A stretch of DNA of 35,849 nucleotides from Mucinivorans sp036654415 (GTDB lineage Bacteria > Bacteroidota > Bacteroidia > Bacteroidales > Rikenellaceae): positions 1 through 35,849 of the forward strand of contig JAVVSB010000018.1 in assembly GCA_036654415.1 (NCBI GenBank). The letters run 5' to 3'. This document shows positions 1 through 6,606 of the stretch, piece after piece (position 1 is the stretch's first letter; each line of letters opens with the position of its first letter). The position numbers were made by a program, and so were the translations under genes. A model generated the notes under the pieces. That model was not told the DNA's origin. It saw nothing but the letters and a program-made list of their open reading frames with translations, and ran no database searches.

Positions 1-534
1 GACCTGCAAACTATGCACCGTGGGTTAGAGATAATAAGCACCACGGGCAAGGGGCTTATCGAGTTCGTGGATAACTATCGTCGTCTGACACGTATTCCTA
101 CGCCTGTGATGTGCGAATTTTCGCTACTTGACTTGCTCAAAAAGGTGGTTGGGCTTATCTCGTCTCGTATTGAGATAGAGCAGGTGAGTGATTCTATGGT
201 GGTGTGTGCCGATGAGAATCTAATTTCTCAGGTGCTGACCAATTTACTCAAAAACGCCATCGAGGCTACACCCAACGGTGAACGTATATGGGTCAAGGCC
301 TATCCTAGCGTTGGTGGACAACGCACTGTTATCGAGGTATGTAATTGTGGTGTCCCAATTGATAAAGAGGTGCGCGAGAATATATTTGTCCCCTTTTTTA
401 CCACTAAAACTGGTGGCTCGGGCATTGGGCTTAGCCTCTCCAGGCAAATTATGCGTCTGCATAACGGGACCCTGACCCTAGCCTCGGGGGTGGTTAATGG
501 CCAGAGTATAACCTGTTTTATCCTAACCATCTAA
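1..534 (+). CDS. Sensor histidine kinase, C-terminal part (5' end outside window)
   Basis: The reading frame is open from the first base, so the N-terminal sensor part lies upstream of the window. What remains is the end of the dimerisation helix followed by an HATPase_c ATP-binding domain. The N box is NLLKNAIEA (roughly codons 75-85 of the visible part), the G1-like loop is VCNCGVPI, and the G2 box is GGSGIGLSLSRQIM. The kinase would phosphorylate a response regulator encoded elsewhere; none is visible. The gene ends 28 bp before the convergent cmk stop. Family assignment as a two-component kinase is secure; the signal sensed cannot be judged from this fragment. Confidence 0.9.
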   Translation, partial: DLQTMHRGLEIISTTGKGLIEFVDNYRRLTRIPTPVMCEFSLLDLLKKVVGLISSRIEIEQVSDSMVVCADENLISQVLTNLLKNAIEATPNGERIWVKAYPSVGGQRTVIEVCNCGVPIDKEVRENIFVPFFTTKTGGSGIGLSLSRQIMRLHNGTLTLASGVVNGQSITCFILTI

Positions 535-537
535 GAA

Positions 538-554
538 ATTAAAACAGCTTCTAA
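538..554 (+). repeat. Solo copy of the intergenic-repeat end motif
   Basis: The motif ATTAAAACAGCTTCTAA lies between the convergent sensor-kinase and cmk genes. It matches the right end of the repeat at 25801-25970 with one mismatch over about 20 bp. Similar motifs occur at 21640-21656 and, inverted, at 25801-25818. Function is unknown; it may be a remnant end or a 3'-end signal. Confidence 0.5.
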
Positions 555-567
555 ATATATTTTAGAA
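549..567. terminator. Weak bidirectional hairpin between convergent genes
   Basis: TTCTAAA and TTTAGAA form a 7-bp stem around a 5-nt loop, followed by ATTTTT on the plus strand. The hairpin overlaps the last codons of cmk. The stem is AT-only, so it would be a weak intrinsic terminator at best. Confidence 0.35.
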
Positions 568-1254
568 ATTTTTGGCTGTCAGTATCTGGTTTAACCACTG
601 CATCTGAGCCTCTGGGGTCATGTTTGAGTTGTCCAGTAGTAGGGCATCAGAAGCGCGTCTCAGAGGGCTTTGAGCACGGTTCTCGTCCTGGAAATCACGC
701 TCGCTTACGTTTCTACGAATTTCATCCAAGGCCACCTCCTGCCCCTTATCTTTTAATTCGTGGTAACGCCTTAGGGCGCGAATTTCCACCGAGGCGGTCA
801 TGAATATCTTAATTTCGGCCTGAGGGAATACCACTGTTCCTATATCGCGCCCGTCCATGACTATTCCTTTTAGGAGCCCCATCTGTTGTTGCAGAGCCAC
901 TAACTTTTCGCGCACGGCTGCAATTTGGCTTATGTGGCTAACCATATTACTCACTCGCATGGAACGAATCTCCACCGAGATGTTGTCCTGCCCCAGGAAA
1001 ATATCACTCTGTCGCGAGATTTTATTGAAGCTGAAGTGGATGTCAATATTGGGTAGACGCTCCACTATCAGCTCTTTGTTGTCTTGAATCCCCTGCTCCA
1101 AAGCCCAAAGCGTTACAGCGCGATACATGGCCCCTGTGTCTATAAAAGCATAGCTCAAGGCTGCGGCTATGCTTTTGGCAAAACTGCTTTTTCCACACGA
1201 GGAGTAGCCGTCAATGGCGATAATAATTGGGCGTGAGGGAGGGGTGAGTCTCAT
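562..1254 (-). CDS. cmk: Cytidylate (CMP/dCMP) kinase
   Basis: Transfers phosphate from ATP to CMP or dCMP in pyrimidine nucleotide synthesis, in the cytoplasm. The 230-residue product starts at MRLTPPSRP. It carries the P-loop GYSSCGKSS at residues 16-24, the DTGAMYRA segment after it, and the DGRDIGTVVFP motif that binds the nucleotide monophosphate, all typical of the family, at the usual length. The open frame extends 55 codons further upstream, but that stretch overlaps the LysE-type gene and does not look like cmk. I chose the ATG at 1254, which overlaps the LysE stop as ATGA, implying translational coupling in a two-gene operon. Confidence 0.95.
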   Translation of the reverse strand: MRLTPPSRPIIIAIDGYSSCGKSSFAKSIAAALSYAFIDTGAMYRAVTLWALEQGIQDNKELIVERLPNIDIHFSFNKISRQSDIFLGQDNISVEIRSMRVSNMVSHISQIAAVREKLVALQQQMGLLKGIVMDGRDIGTVVFPQAEIKIFMTASVEIRALRRYHELKDKGQEVALDEIRRNVSERDFQDENRAQSPLRRASDALLLDNSNMTPEAQMQWLNQILTAKNF

Positions 1255-1907
1255 TGTAGAAAACTTAAAAACGGTATTAATTTGGCCACAGTCATTATCA
1301 CAGCTCCACCTCCTAGCAGCACAATTACTCCTCCCGAGATTTTGTTGAGCCACCACAGTCCGCGGTAGGAGAATCTCTTGCGCAGTTTGCTCACCAGGTA
1401 GGTTAATGTAAACCACCATGTAGCCGCCCCTGTTAGTACTCCAAGTAGTAGTAGGGCCTTGTGCATCACGTCGCCTGTGCCCACACCCATGGCAGCAAAA
1501 ATATAAACAAAGACCAAGAAATAAGCAGGGTTTGGTATGGTAAGAAACAGCACCGAAAAGTAGTTTGAGAGTAACCCCATCTTTGATTTAGATGTGTTTG
1601 CACCTGGACGTTTTACTTTTTTGTAGAAGACCGACAGGCCAAAGGTGACCACCAGAAGCCCCCCCACAATCTCGACCCAAAAGGTGTACTTGTCGATAAA
1701 GGAGTTGATATAGCCCAGCGAAAAGATGGCCAGCACTGCAAAAAAAGTGTCAGCAGTGGCCGCCCCTAATCCCGAGACGAATCCGCTACTGCGAGTGCCA
1801 CCTAATGTGCGCTGCACGCACAACACCCCAATGGGCCCTAACGGGATGGAGGCCATTAGCCCCGCCGCTACTCCCCAAAAGAACATAGTCATGTAGTCAA
1901 AAACCAT
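1251..1907 (-). CDS. LysE-family amino-acid exporter
   Basis: A 218-residue inner-membrane protein with about six hydrophobic segments. The N-terminal segment has the family's SIPLGPIGVLCVQRTL signature, and FVSGLGAATADTFFA matches the following glycine-rich segment. Relatives export amino acids such as lysine, arginine or threonine; the substrate cannot be read from the sequence. It overlaps cmk by 4 bp and is probably the first gene of that operon, driven by the leftward promoter at 1934-1941, which shares a short region with the lnt promoter. Confidence 0.85.
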   Translation of the reverse strand: MVFDYMTMFFWGVAAGLMASIPLGPIGVLCVQRTLGGTRSSGFVSGLGAATADTFFAVLAIFSLGYINSFIDKYTFWVEIVGGLLVVTFGLSVFYKKVKRPGANTSKSKMGLLSNYFSVLFLTIPNPAYFLVFVYIFAAMGVGTGDVMHKALLLLGVLTGAATWWFTLTYLVSKLRKRFSYRGLWWLNKISGGVIVLLGGGAVIMTVAKLIPFLSFLQ

Positions 1908-1933
1908 AGGAACAACTTTATATAGATTCTTAG

Positions 1934-1941
1934 CAAAGGTA
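1934..1941 (-). promoter_or_regulatory. -7 promoter element of the LysE-type gene/cmk
   Basis: On the minus strand this reads TACCTTTG, a perfect TAnnTTTG box. A TTTG lies 19 nt upstream (1961-1964 on the plus strand as CAAA), the standard Bacteroidetes spacing. It lies 9 bp from the oppositely directed box of lnt. Confidence 0.7.
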
Positions 1942-1950
1942 AAAAATAAT

Positions 1951-1958
1951 TACCTTTG
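1951..1958 (+). promoter_or_regulatory. -7 promoter element of lnt
   Basis: TACCTTTG matches TAnnTTTG. A possible GTG start at 1958 lies inside this box, so the lnt start was placed at the ATG at 1973, leaving a very short leader. No good -33 TTG is visible. Confidence 0.65.
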
Positions 1959-1972
1959 TGCAAAATTATTGT

Positions 1973-3526
1973 ATGAAACGTAAAATACCGCTTGCTCTGA
2001 GCTACTCACTTCTTTCGGCCGTTTTACTCTCGCTGGGATGGCTTGGTGGGGGTGGTTTTTGGCTGTTGGTGGCTTTTGTACCATTGCTTTGGCTTCAAAA
2101 ATCGGGCCACCGTGGTTTTATGTGGTGGGTGGCGCTGACATTTTTTCTGTGGATTGAGGCCACCTGTTGGTGGGTGGGACTCTCCACATTGTTGGCGGTT
2201 GTTTTTGTACCGTTGGTTGGGCTCTTTTTTACGGTTATACCCTTTGGCCTATACCATTATGTATATAAACATAGCCCAAGTGAGGCTTTGCAGTGGGTGC
2301 TCTTTTGCACACTTTGGATTAGTTTCGAAGGGCTCTATATGTATGGTCAAATCAGCTTTCCATGGCTCACCTTGGGCTATGGTTTTGCTGGCGAGCCATG
2401 GGCTGTACAGTGGTACTCGCTCACTGGTAGTTTTGGGGGGTCACTTTGGGTGCTTGTCTCTAATATATTGGTATTCAAGGCTATTGAGGCCGTCGTCTAT
2501 CGTCGTCGATTTATTGTGGCTTGGAGCCTGTGGGTGTTTTTGCCTCTGGGGTTCTCTTTGGTTCAATATTTTTCCTATTCGCCCAACTCTGAGACCATCA
2601 ATGTTGCTGTTTTGCAACCCAATATTGACCCTTATAACGAAAAATTTGGGGGGCTGAGTCGTTCATCTCAGCGCGATATTTTTCTCTCTCTTATGCAGCA
2701 GGCCCCGCTCCAAACGGACTTTTTTGTCTTGCCTGAGACCGCCTTTTCCGATAATCTATGGTTGGGTAGGTTTAATGAAAGCCACACAGTGGATACCCTG
2801 CGGTGGTTTTTACGTCAAAAATTTCCCCATGCCACGGTGGTCACTGGAGCCGATACTTATCGTTTTGTGAGCCCAGGTGAGCCTCAAAGCTACACTGTGC
2901 GTCACCTCAAAGGTCAGGGAGTAGGTTATGAGAGTTTGAATTCCGCACTCTGGATTGATAGTAGCTCCACTGTCGAAGTCTATAACAAAGGTAAGTTGGT
3001 TTGTGGGGTTGAGATGACTCCCTATCCAGCGTTTTTTGGAGCTTTGGATAGGTTGCTTAGCGTTAACCTTGGGGGGCAAGGTGGTAAAGTGGGCACCTCC
3101 ACCAAGCGCACCACCCACAAGGGGGTAGGGGTAGCCATCTGTTACGAGGCCATTTATGGAGAGTTCTATACTGAATATATTAAAGCGGGGGCTCAGGCGA
3201 TGCTCATCATCTCCAACGATGGTTGGTGGGGCAATACCCCTGGCCATCGCCAGTTGCTCCGTTTTGCCCGCCTGCGTGCGGTTGAGACTCGTCGTGCTAT
3301 AGCCCGCTCGGCCAACACGGGTACCTCGGCCATTATCTCTGCTCGTGGCGATGTGGTTCAAAGTATGGGTTGGGATAGGCGTGGTGTGCTCTCAGGAGAC
3401 ATAGAGCTTAGCAAAGAGGTTACACCTTATGTGCTTTGGGGCGACATAGTGGTACGGGTGTCGATGTACGTGTGCCTACTCTCGTTGCTGTTTTTTGTGG
3501 CGCAGCGGTTCCGTAAAAAAGTTTAA
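1973..3526 (+). CDS. lnt: Apolipoprotein N-acyltransferase
   Basis: Adds the third acyl chain to the N-terminal cysteine of lipoproteins at the periplasmic face of the inner membrane. The 517-residue protein has an N-terminal block of membrane spans (roughly 1-200), then a nitrilase-like (CN hydrolase) domain, then a last span. The expected catalytic triad is visible: Glu in LPETAFSDNLW, Lys in YNKGKLV and Cys in VAICYEAIYGEF. Length is normal. The start was chosen at MKRKIPLA because the upstream GTG lies in the promoter. It works after Lgt and LspA; lspA begins at the far end of this window. Confidence 0.93.
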   Translation: MKRKIPLALSYSLLSAVLLSLGWLGGGGFWLLVAFVPLLWLQKSGHRGFMWWVALTFFLWIEATCWWVGLSTLLAVVFVPLVGLFFTVIPFGLYHYVYKHSPSEALQWVLFCTLWISFEGLYMYGQISFPWLTLGYGFAGEPWAVQWYSLTGSFGGSLWVLVSNILVFKAIEAVVYRRRFIVAWSLWVFLPLGFSLVQYFSYSPNSETINVAVLQPNIDPYNEKFGGLSRSSQRDIFLSLMQQAPLQTDFFVLPETAFSDNLWLGRFNESHTVDTLRWFLRQKFPHATVVTGADTYRFVSPGEPQSYTVRHLKGQGVGYESLNSALWIDSSSTVEVYNKGKLVCGVEMTPYPAFFGALDRLLSVNLGGQGGKVGTSTKRTTHKGVGVAICYEAIYGEFYTEYIKAGAQAMLIISNDGWWGNTPGHRQLLRFARLRAVETRRAIARSANTGTSAIISARGDVVQSMGWDRRGVLSGDIELSKEVTPYVLWGDIVVRVSMYVCLLSLLFFVAQRFRKKV

Positions 3527-3541
3527 GCATTAGGCAGAGGA

Positions 3542-3567
3542 TAACATAATATTCCAATATTATGTTA
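3542..3567. repeat. 12-bp perfect inverted repeat, CC spacer
   Basis: TAACATAATATT is followed by CC and its exact complement. It sits just after lnt, 26 bp before a GC-rich terminator hairpin. It may be part of the termination region, or a transcript-end stabiliser. Confidence 0.55.
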
Positions 3568-3592
3568 ATTATTCTACGCTGTTCAACCACAA

Positions 3593-3624
3593 CAAGGCGG
3601 TGGTTTGAAGCAGCCACCGCCTTG
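3593..3624. terminator. Bidirectional terminator between lnt and the DUF3276 gene
   Basis: CAAGGCGGTGG and CCACCGCCTTG form a perfect 11-bp stem with a 10-nt loop, followed by ATTTT on the plus strand. It lies between convergent genes ending at 3526 and 3651. Confidence 0.75.
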
Positions 3625-3650
3625 ATTTTCACCCTATTAATAAATAGTTA

Positions 3651-4115
3651 TTAAAGGTCTCCGAAAATCTCTTTTTCCGTTGGCATACCCTCTATTTCGG
3701 GGGCCAGAGGTGTTGTTTGTTGAGGATTTTCGATGCGGTAGGCTTGCGAATATTCGCCACGAGCCTCGGCCGCTGCAAAATCTGGTTTTTCGGTGCGTAC
3801 ATAGTTTAATACCTGTTCCAGTCCTTCGGTAAACTTCAAAAAGTCCTCTTTGTAGAGGTGGATTTTGTGTTTGTCAATCTGGAATGAGCCGTCCCTCATT
3901 GGACGTTTACGACTTTCGGTAATAGTTACATAAAAGTCATCACCGCGAGTGGCTTTTACATCAAAATAGTAGATGCGTTTGCCAGCTTTTACTGGAAAAG
4001 AGAACACCTCATCGGTACCCAATGGGGTCTCTGTGTTTTGTTCAAAAGTCGGTTGCTGAGCTTCGGGAGCCTCGTCAGTGGCTTTGTCTCTTCTGAAAGT
4101 GTCGAAATATCCCAT
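3651..4115 (-). CDS. DUF3276 (PUR-like nucleic-acid-binding) family protein
   Basis: A 154-residue cytoplasmic protein. Its core, about residues 30-110, contains VFSFPVKAGKRIYYFDVK, ITESRKRP and KIHLYKEDFLKF, the conserved blocks of the Bacteroidetes DUF3276 family, whose fold resembles the PUR-alpha single-strand-binding domain. The N- and C-terminal tails are acidic and look disordered. No partner gene is adjacent. It has its own leftward promoter at 4169-4176 and shares an intergenic region with the divergent ComA-like gene. The family is clear; a role in RNA or single-stranded DNA binding is inference. Confidence 0.85.
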   Translation of the reverse strand: MGYFDTFRRDKATDEAPEAQQPTFEQNTETPLGTDEVFSFPVKAGKRIYYFDVKATRGDDFYVTITESRKRPMRDGSFQIDKHKIHLYKEDFLKFTEGLEQVLNYVRTEKPDFAAAEARGEYSQAYRIENPQQTTPLAPEIEGMPTEKEIFGDL

Positions 4116-4168
4116 ACGTTAAGATTTATTAGGTGAGTAAAAAATGAAATATATGTTTATATTCACTT

Positions 4169-4176
4169 CAAATATA
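4169..4176 (-). promoter_or_regulatory. -7 promoter element of the DUF3276 gene
   Basis: On the minus strand it reads TATATTTG (TAnnTTTG). A TTTG lies about 20 nt upstream (CAAA at 4197-4200), so both halves of a Bacteroidetes promoter are present, 53 bp from the start codon. Confidence 0.6.
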
Positions 4177-4252
4177 TACAATTTTTATCAATGCACCAAA
4201 CCTAATTTCAATAGTAGGTATAAATACTTACTGTTTCCACAGCCAAATATCG

Positions 4253-4260
4253 TAATTTTG
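4253..4260 (+). promoter_or_regulatory. -7 promoter element of the ComA-like gene
   Basis: TAATTTTG, 21 bp before the ATG at 4282. The box shows that the in-frame ATGs further upstream (4144 on) cannot be the main start. Confidence 0.6.
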
Positions 4261-4281
4261 CGACTATTAACAGTAAAAATA

Positions 4282-5067
4282 ATGAATATAGAACTAGATT
4301 TTATTCCTCAGCGTGATTCCAAACCAAGGACCTCGGGTCTAACAATGGTTATGGATAAAGGGCTTTCACCCATGGATGCCCGTTCACTGTGTAGCGTTGC
4401 TGCTCACCTAATTGATTATATAAAACTGGGCTTTGGCACGTCGGTTTTTTCGGACGAGCTCAAAGAAAAAGTTGATATTTACCACCAGGCTGGCATTCAG
4501 GTCTATTTGGGTGGTACCTTGTTGGAGGCTTGTTATGTTCGTGGTCAGATGGACAAATATTTGGCCTTTGCCGACGAGCTTTGCATCAAGGTGGCTGAGG
4601 TTTCTGATGGTTCGATGATTATTGACCACTCCCAAAAGTGTGCTTTAATCAAGCAACTATCCTCTCGTTTTAAGATACTGTCGGAGGTTGGCTCTAAGGT
4701 GGCTGGTCACGAAATTCCAACCAAGGATTGGATTGAAATGATGCTTTCTGAGCTTAGTGCTGGTAGCTCTTTAGTTATTGCCGAGGCGCGCGAGGCTGGT
4801 AACACTGGTATTTTTGAGTCCAATGGTTGTGCCAAGACTCAGATGATAATCGACATTGAGCAGTCGGTTGAACTAAAACGTATTTTGTGGGAGGCTCCAC
4901 AAAAAGGGCAACAGGCCTGGTTTATCAAGGCCTTTGGGCCTCAGGTTAACCTGGGTAATATTCCTAGCCAAGATGTAGTGGCTCTTGAGACCCTTCGTTG
5001 CGGTCTGCGGGGCGATACTTTTGGGATGTTTTTGAGCGAAGAACTTAAGAAAAAAGTACAAAAGTAA
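4282..5067 (+). CDS. comA: Phosphosulfolactate synthase (ComA-like)
   Basis: Family members add sulfite to phosphoenolpyruvate to make (R)-phosphosulfolactate, the first step of one coenzyme M pathway in methanogens and of sulfolactate synthesis in some bacteria. The 261-residue product has the hallmark N-terminal segment KPRTSGLTMVMDKGLS followed by IDYIKLGFGTS, then YLGGTLLEACYVRGQ and IIEAREAG-like text (VIAEAREAGNTGIF), across a full-length TIM-barrel. The start at MNIELDF follows the promoter; the frame upstream is low-complexity AT-rich sequence. The stop overlaps the next gene as TAATG, suggesting an operon with the YqaA-type gene and aroE. No ComB, ComC or other sulfonate gene is visible here. 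Confidence 0.88.
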   Translation: MNIELDFIPQRDSKPRTSGLTMVMDKGLSPMDARSLCSVAAHLIDYIKLGFGTSVFSDELKEKVDIYHQAGIQVYLGGTLLEACYVRGQMDKYLAFADELCIKVAEVSDGSMIIDHSQKCALIKQLSSRFKILSEVGSKVAGHEIPTKDWIEMMLSELSAGSSLVIAEAREAGNTGIFESNGCAKTQMIIDIEQSVELKRILWEAPQKGQQAWFIKAFGPQVNLGNIPSQDVVALETLRCGLRGDTFGMFLSEELKKKVQK

Positions 5068-5693
5068 TGGAAAATCAGGGGCAAAAGAGCGTAGTGGCAA
5101 AAAAAAGTAATTTCGTACGTCATTTCTATGATTGGGTGCTGCATTGGGCCGATACTCCTTGGGGTGGGGTGGCTCTTTTTGTGTTGGCCTTTGCCGAGTC
5201 CTCTTTTTTCCCCATTCCTCCCGATGTGTTGCTTATTGCGCTCTGTTTGGGGGCCCCTAAGAAGGCTTTTCGCTATGCCGTCATCTGTACTGTAGCTTCG
5301 GTGCTGGGGGCTTGTTTGGGCTATGGCATTGGGCTTTGGGCTTGGTCGGGTATGCAGGATTGGTTTATTCCTCATGTCTTCTCGCAAGAGGGTTTTGCCA
5401 GCGTTGGGGCCATGTATGAGCAGTGGAACTTTTGGGCTGTCTTTACGGCTGGTTTCACCCCTATACCTTATAAAATTTTCACCATTGCCGCTGGTGCTTT
5501 TGGCATCAATTTTATGATGTTTGTGGTGGCTTCGATAGTGGGTCGTGCGGGTCGTTTCTTCTTGATAAGTTTCCTTATTTACAAGTTTGGCCCTTCAATA
5601 AAACATTTTATCGACAAGTATTTCAACCTCTTAGCTGTGGCCTTCACAGTGTTGCTTATCGGTGGTTTTGTGTTGGTTAAATACGCACTCTAG
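5067..5693 (+). CDS. YqaA/DedA-type inner-membrane protein
   Basis: A 208-residue protein with about four to five membrane spans. The segment FAESSFFPIPPDVLLIAL and the later AGFTPIPYKIFTIAAGAFG are the two paired re-entrant motifs of the DedA/VTT superfamily; the short form matches the YqaA branch. The superfamily includes lipid flippases or scramblases and is linked to membrane homeostasis. The exact role of this branch is not settled. It overlaps the upstream stop by one base and is followed after 3 bp by aroE. Confidence 0.85.
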   Translation: MENQGQKSVVAKKSNFVRHFYDWVLHWADTPWGGVALFVLAFAESSFFPIPPDVLLIALCLGAPKKAFRYAVICTVASVLGACLGYGIGLWAWSGMQDWFIPHVFSQEGFASVGAMYEQWNFWAVFTAGFTPIPYKIFTIAAGAFGINFMMFVVASIVGRAGRFFLISFLIYKFGPSIKHFIDKYFNLLAVAFTVLLIGGFVLVKYAL

Positions 5694-5696
5694 ATT

Positions 5697-6401
5697 ATGA
5701 GGCATTTCGGACTTCTGGGTTATCCTCTGGGTCACTCCTTTTCAAAGGGCTTTTTTAGTCAGGCCTGCCTTTACGATAATTTTGAATACCGTAATGTTGA
5801 GGATTTTATTGCGAATATACCTCCTGATTTAGAGGGTTTTAACGTCACTATTCCTCACAAACAGAATATCATACCATACCTTGATGAGATTGACCCCGCT
5901 GCTGCGCAGGTGGGAGCGGTCAACTGTGTTAAGATTACTCCTCAGAGACGGTTGGTGGGATATAATACTGATATTGTGGGCTTTGAGGAGTCGCTCTCTC
6001 TGATGCTTTGCGGTCAACGTCCCGAGGCCTTAGTATTGGGTTCGGGTGGCGCGGCCCACGCGGTGTGGTATGTGTTGCGAAAGATGGGTATTGAATTTCG
6101 CACAGTTTCACGTTCTTCTCCCGAACTTAACTATCTGAATCTAAGTGGGGATACCATTGCTCAAAGTCTGCTCCTGGTCAACACCACTCCGCTGGGTATG
6201 GTACCTCAGGTGGATAAAAAAGCGGATATAGATTATTGCAAAATCACAAAAAATCATTATCTTTACGACCTAATATATAATCCCAGCCAAACAGCCTTTC
6301 TACGTGAGGGGCGTGTGCGGGGGGCTAGGGTCAAAAATGGTTTGCAGATGCTCCATCTTCAAGCCTTGGCTGCGGCCCAAATTTGGGATTTGAGTGTTTG
6401 A
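5697..6401 (+). CDS. aroE: Shikimate dehydrogenase
   Basis: Reduces 3-dehydroshikimate to shikimate with NADPH in aromatic amino-acid synthesis. The 234-residue product is shorter than the E. coli enzyme but has all parts: the shikimate-binding LGHSFSKGFF near the N terminus, the NVTIPHK motif with the catalytic lysine, GAVNCVK, GYNTDIVGF, the nucleotide-binding GSGGAAHAVWYVL, NTTPLGM, and the C-terminal KNGLQMLHLQALAA. It is the last gene of the apparent comA-yqaA-aroE run. An intergenic repeat follows. Confidence 0.95.
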   Translation: MRHFGLLGYPLGHSFSKGFFSQACLYDNFEYRNVEDFIANIPPDLEGFNVTIPHKQNIIPYLDEIDPAAAQVGAVNCVKITPQRRLVGYNTDIVGFEESLSLMLCGQRPEALVLGSGGAAHAVWYVLRKMGIEFRTVSRSSPELNYLNLSGDTIAQSLLLVNTTPLGMVPQVDKKADIDYCKITKNHYLYDLIYNPSQTAFLREGRVRGARVKNGLQMLHLQALAAAQIWDLSV

Positions 6402-6417
6402 TTATGCCTTGCGGACT

Positions 6418-6585
6418 TAGAAATAGTTTAAATTTCTTATTCAGCATTTTCTTATCGCTCCTGCTTTGATATGTTTGTTTTATTTGATTTTAGTCGCAGC
6501 CCACTACTGCCTACGTCAAATCATCTAAAGAACAGCCTCACAAACAGCAATAATAAAATTGTGGAAAATAAATTTAAGATTCTTA
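6418..6585. repeat. Intergenic repeat, copy A (about 170 bp)
   Basis: This stretch aligns end to end with 25801-25970. Shared blocks in the same order and spacing are CAGCATTTT (6442), CCACTACT (6501), CAAATCATC (6517) and TAATAAAATT (6551); in the other copy they start at 25826, 25883, 25898 and 25934. The ends also match loosely (AGAAnnnGTTTnAAT at the left). It holds no open reading frame of note. It fills most of the gap between aroE and the GH84 gene and is more degenerate than copy B. Confidence 0.75.
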
Positions 6586-6606
6586 CATTAACAGGAAAAT
6601 AAAGAT

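Noticed and set aside
1255..1419. N-terminal extension of cmk
   Set aside because: It overlaps the LysE-type gene on the same strand in another frame and lacks similarity to cytidylate kinases; the ATG at 1254 forms a natural ATGA overlap.
2810..3361. Minus-strand open frame of 183 codons inside lnt
   Set aside because: It lies opposite the nitrilase domain of lnt with its catalytic residues; no independent support.
4144..4281. N-terminal extension of the ComA-like protein
   Set aside because: AT-rich low-complexity sequence that lies upstream of and across the -7 promoter box at 4253-4260.
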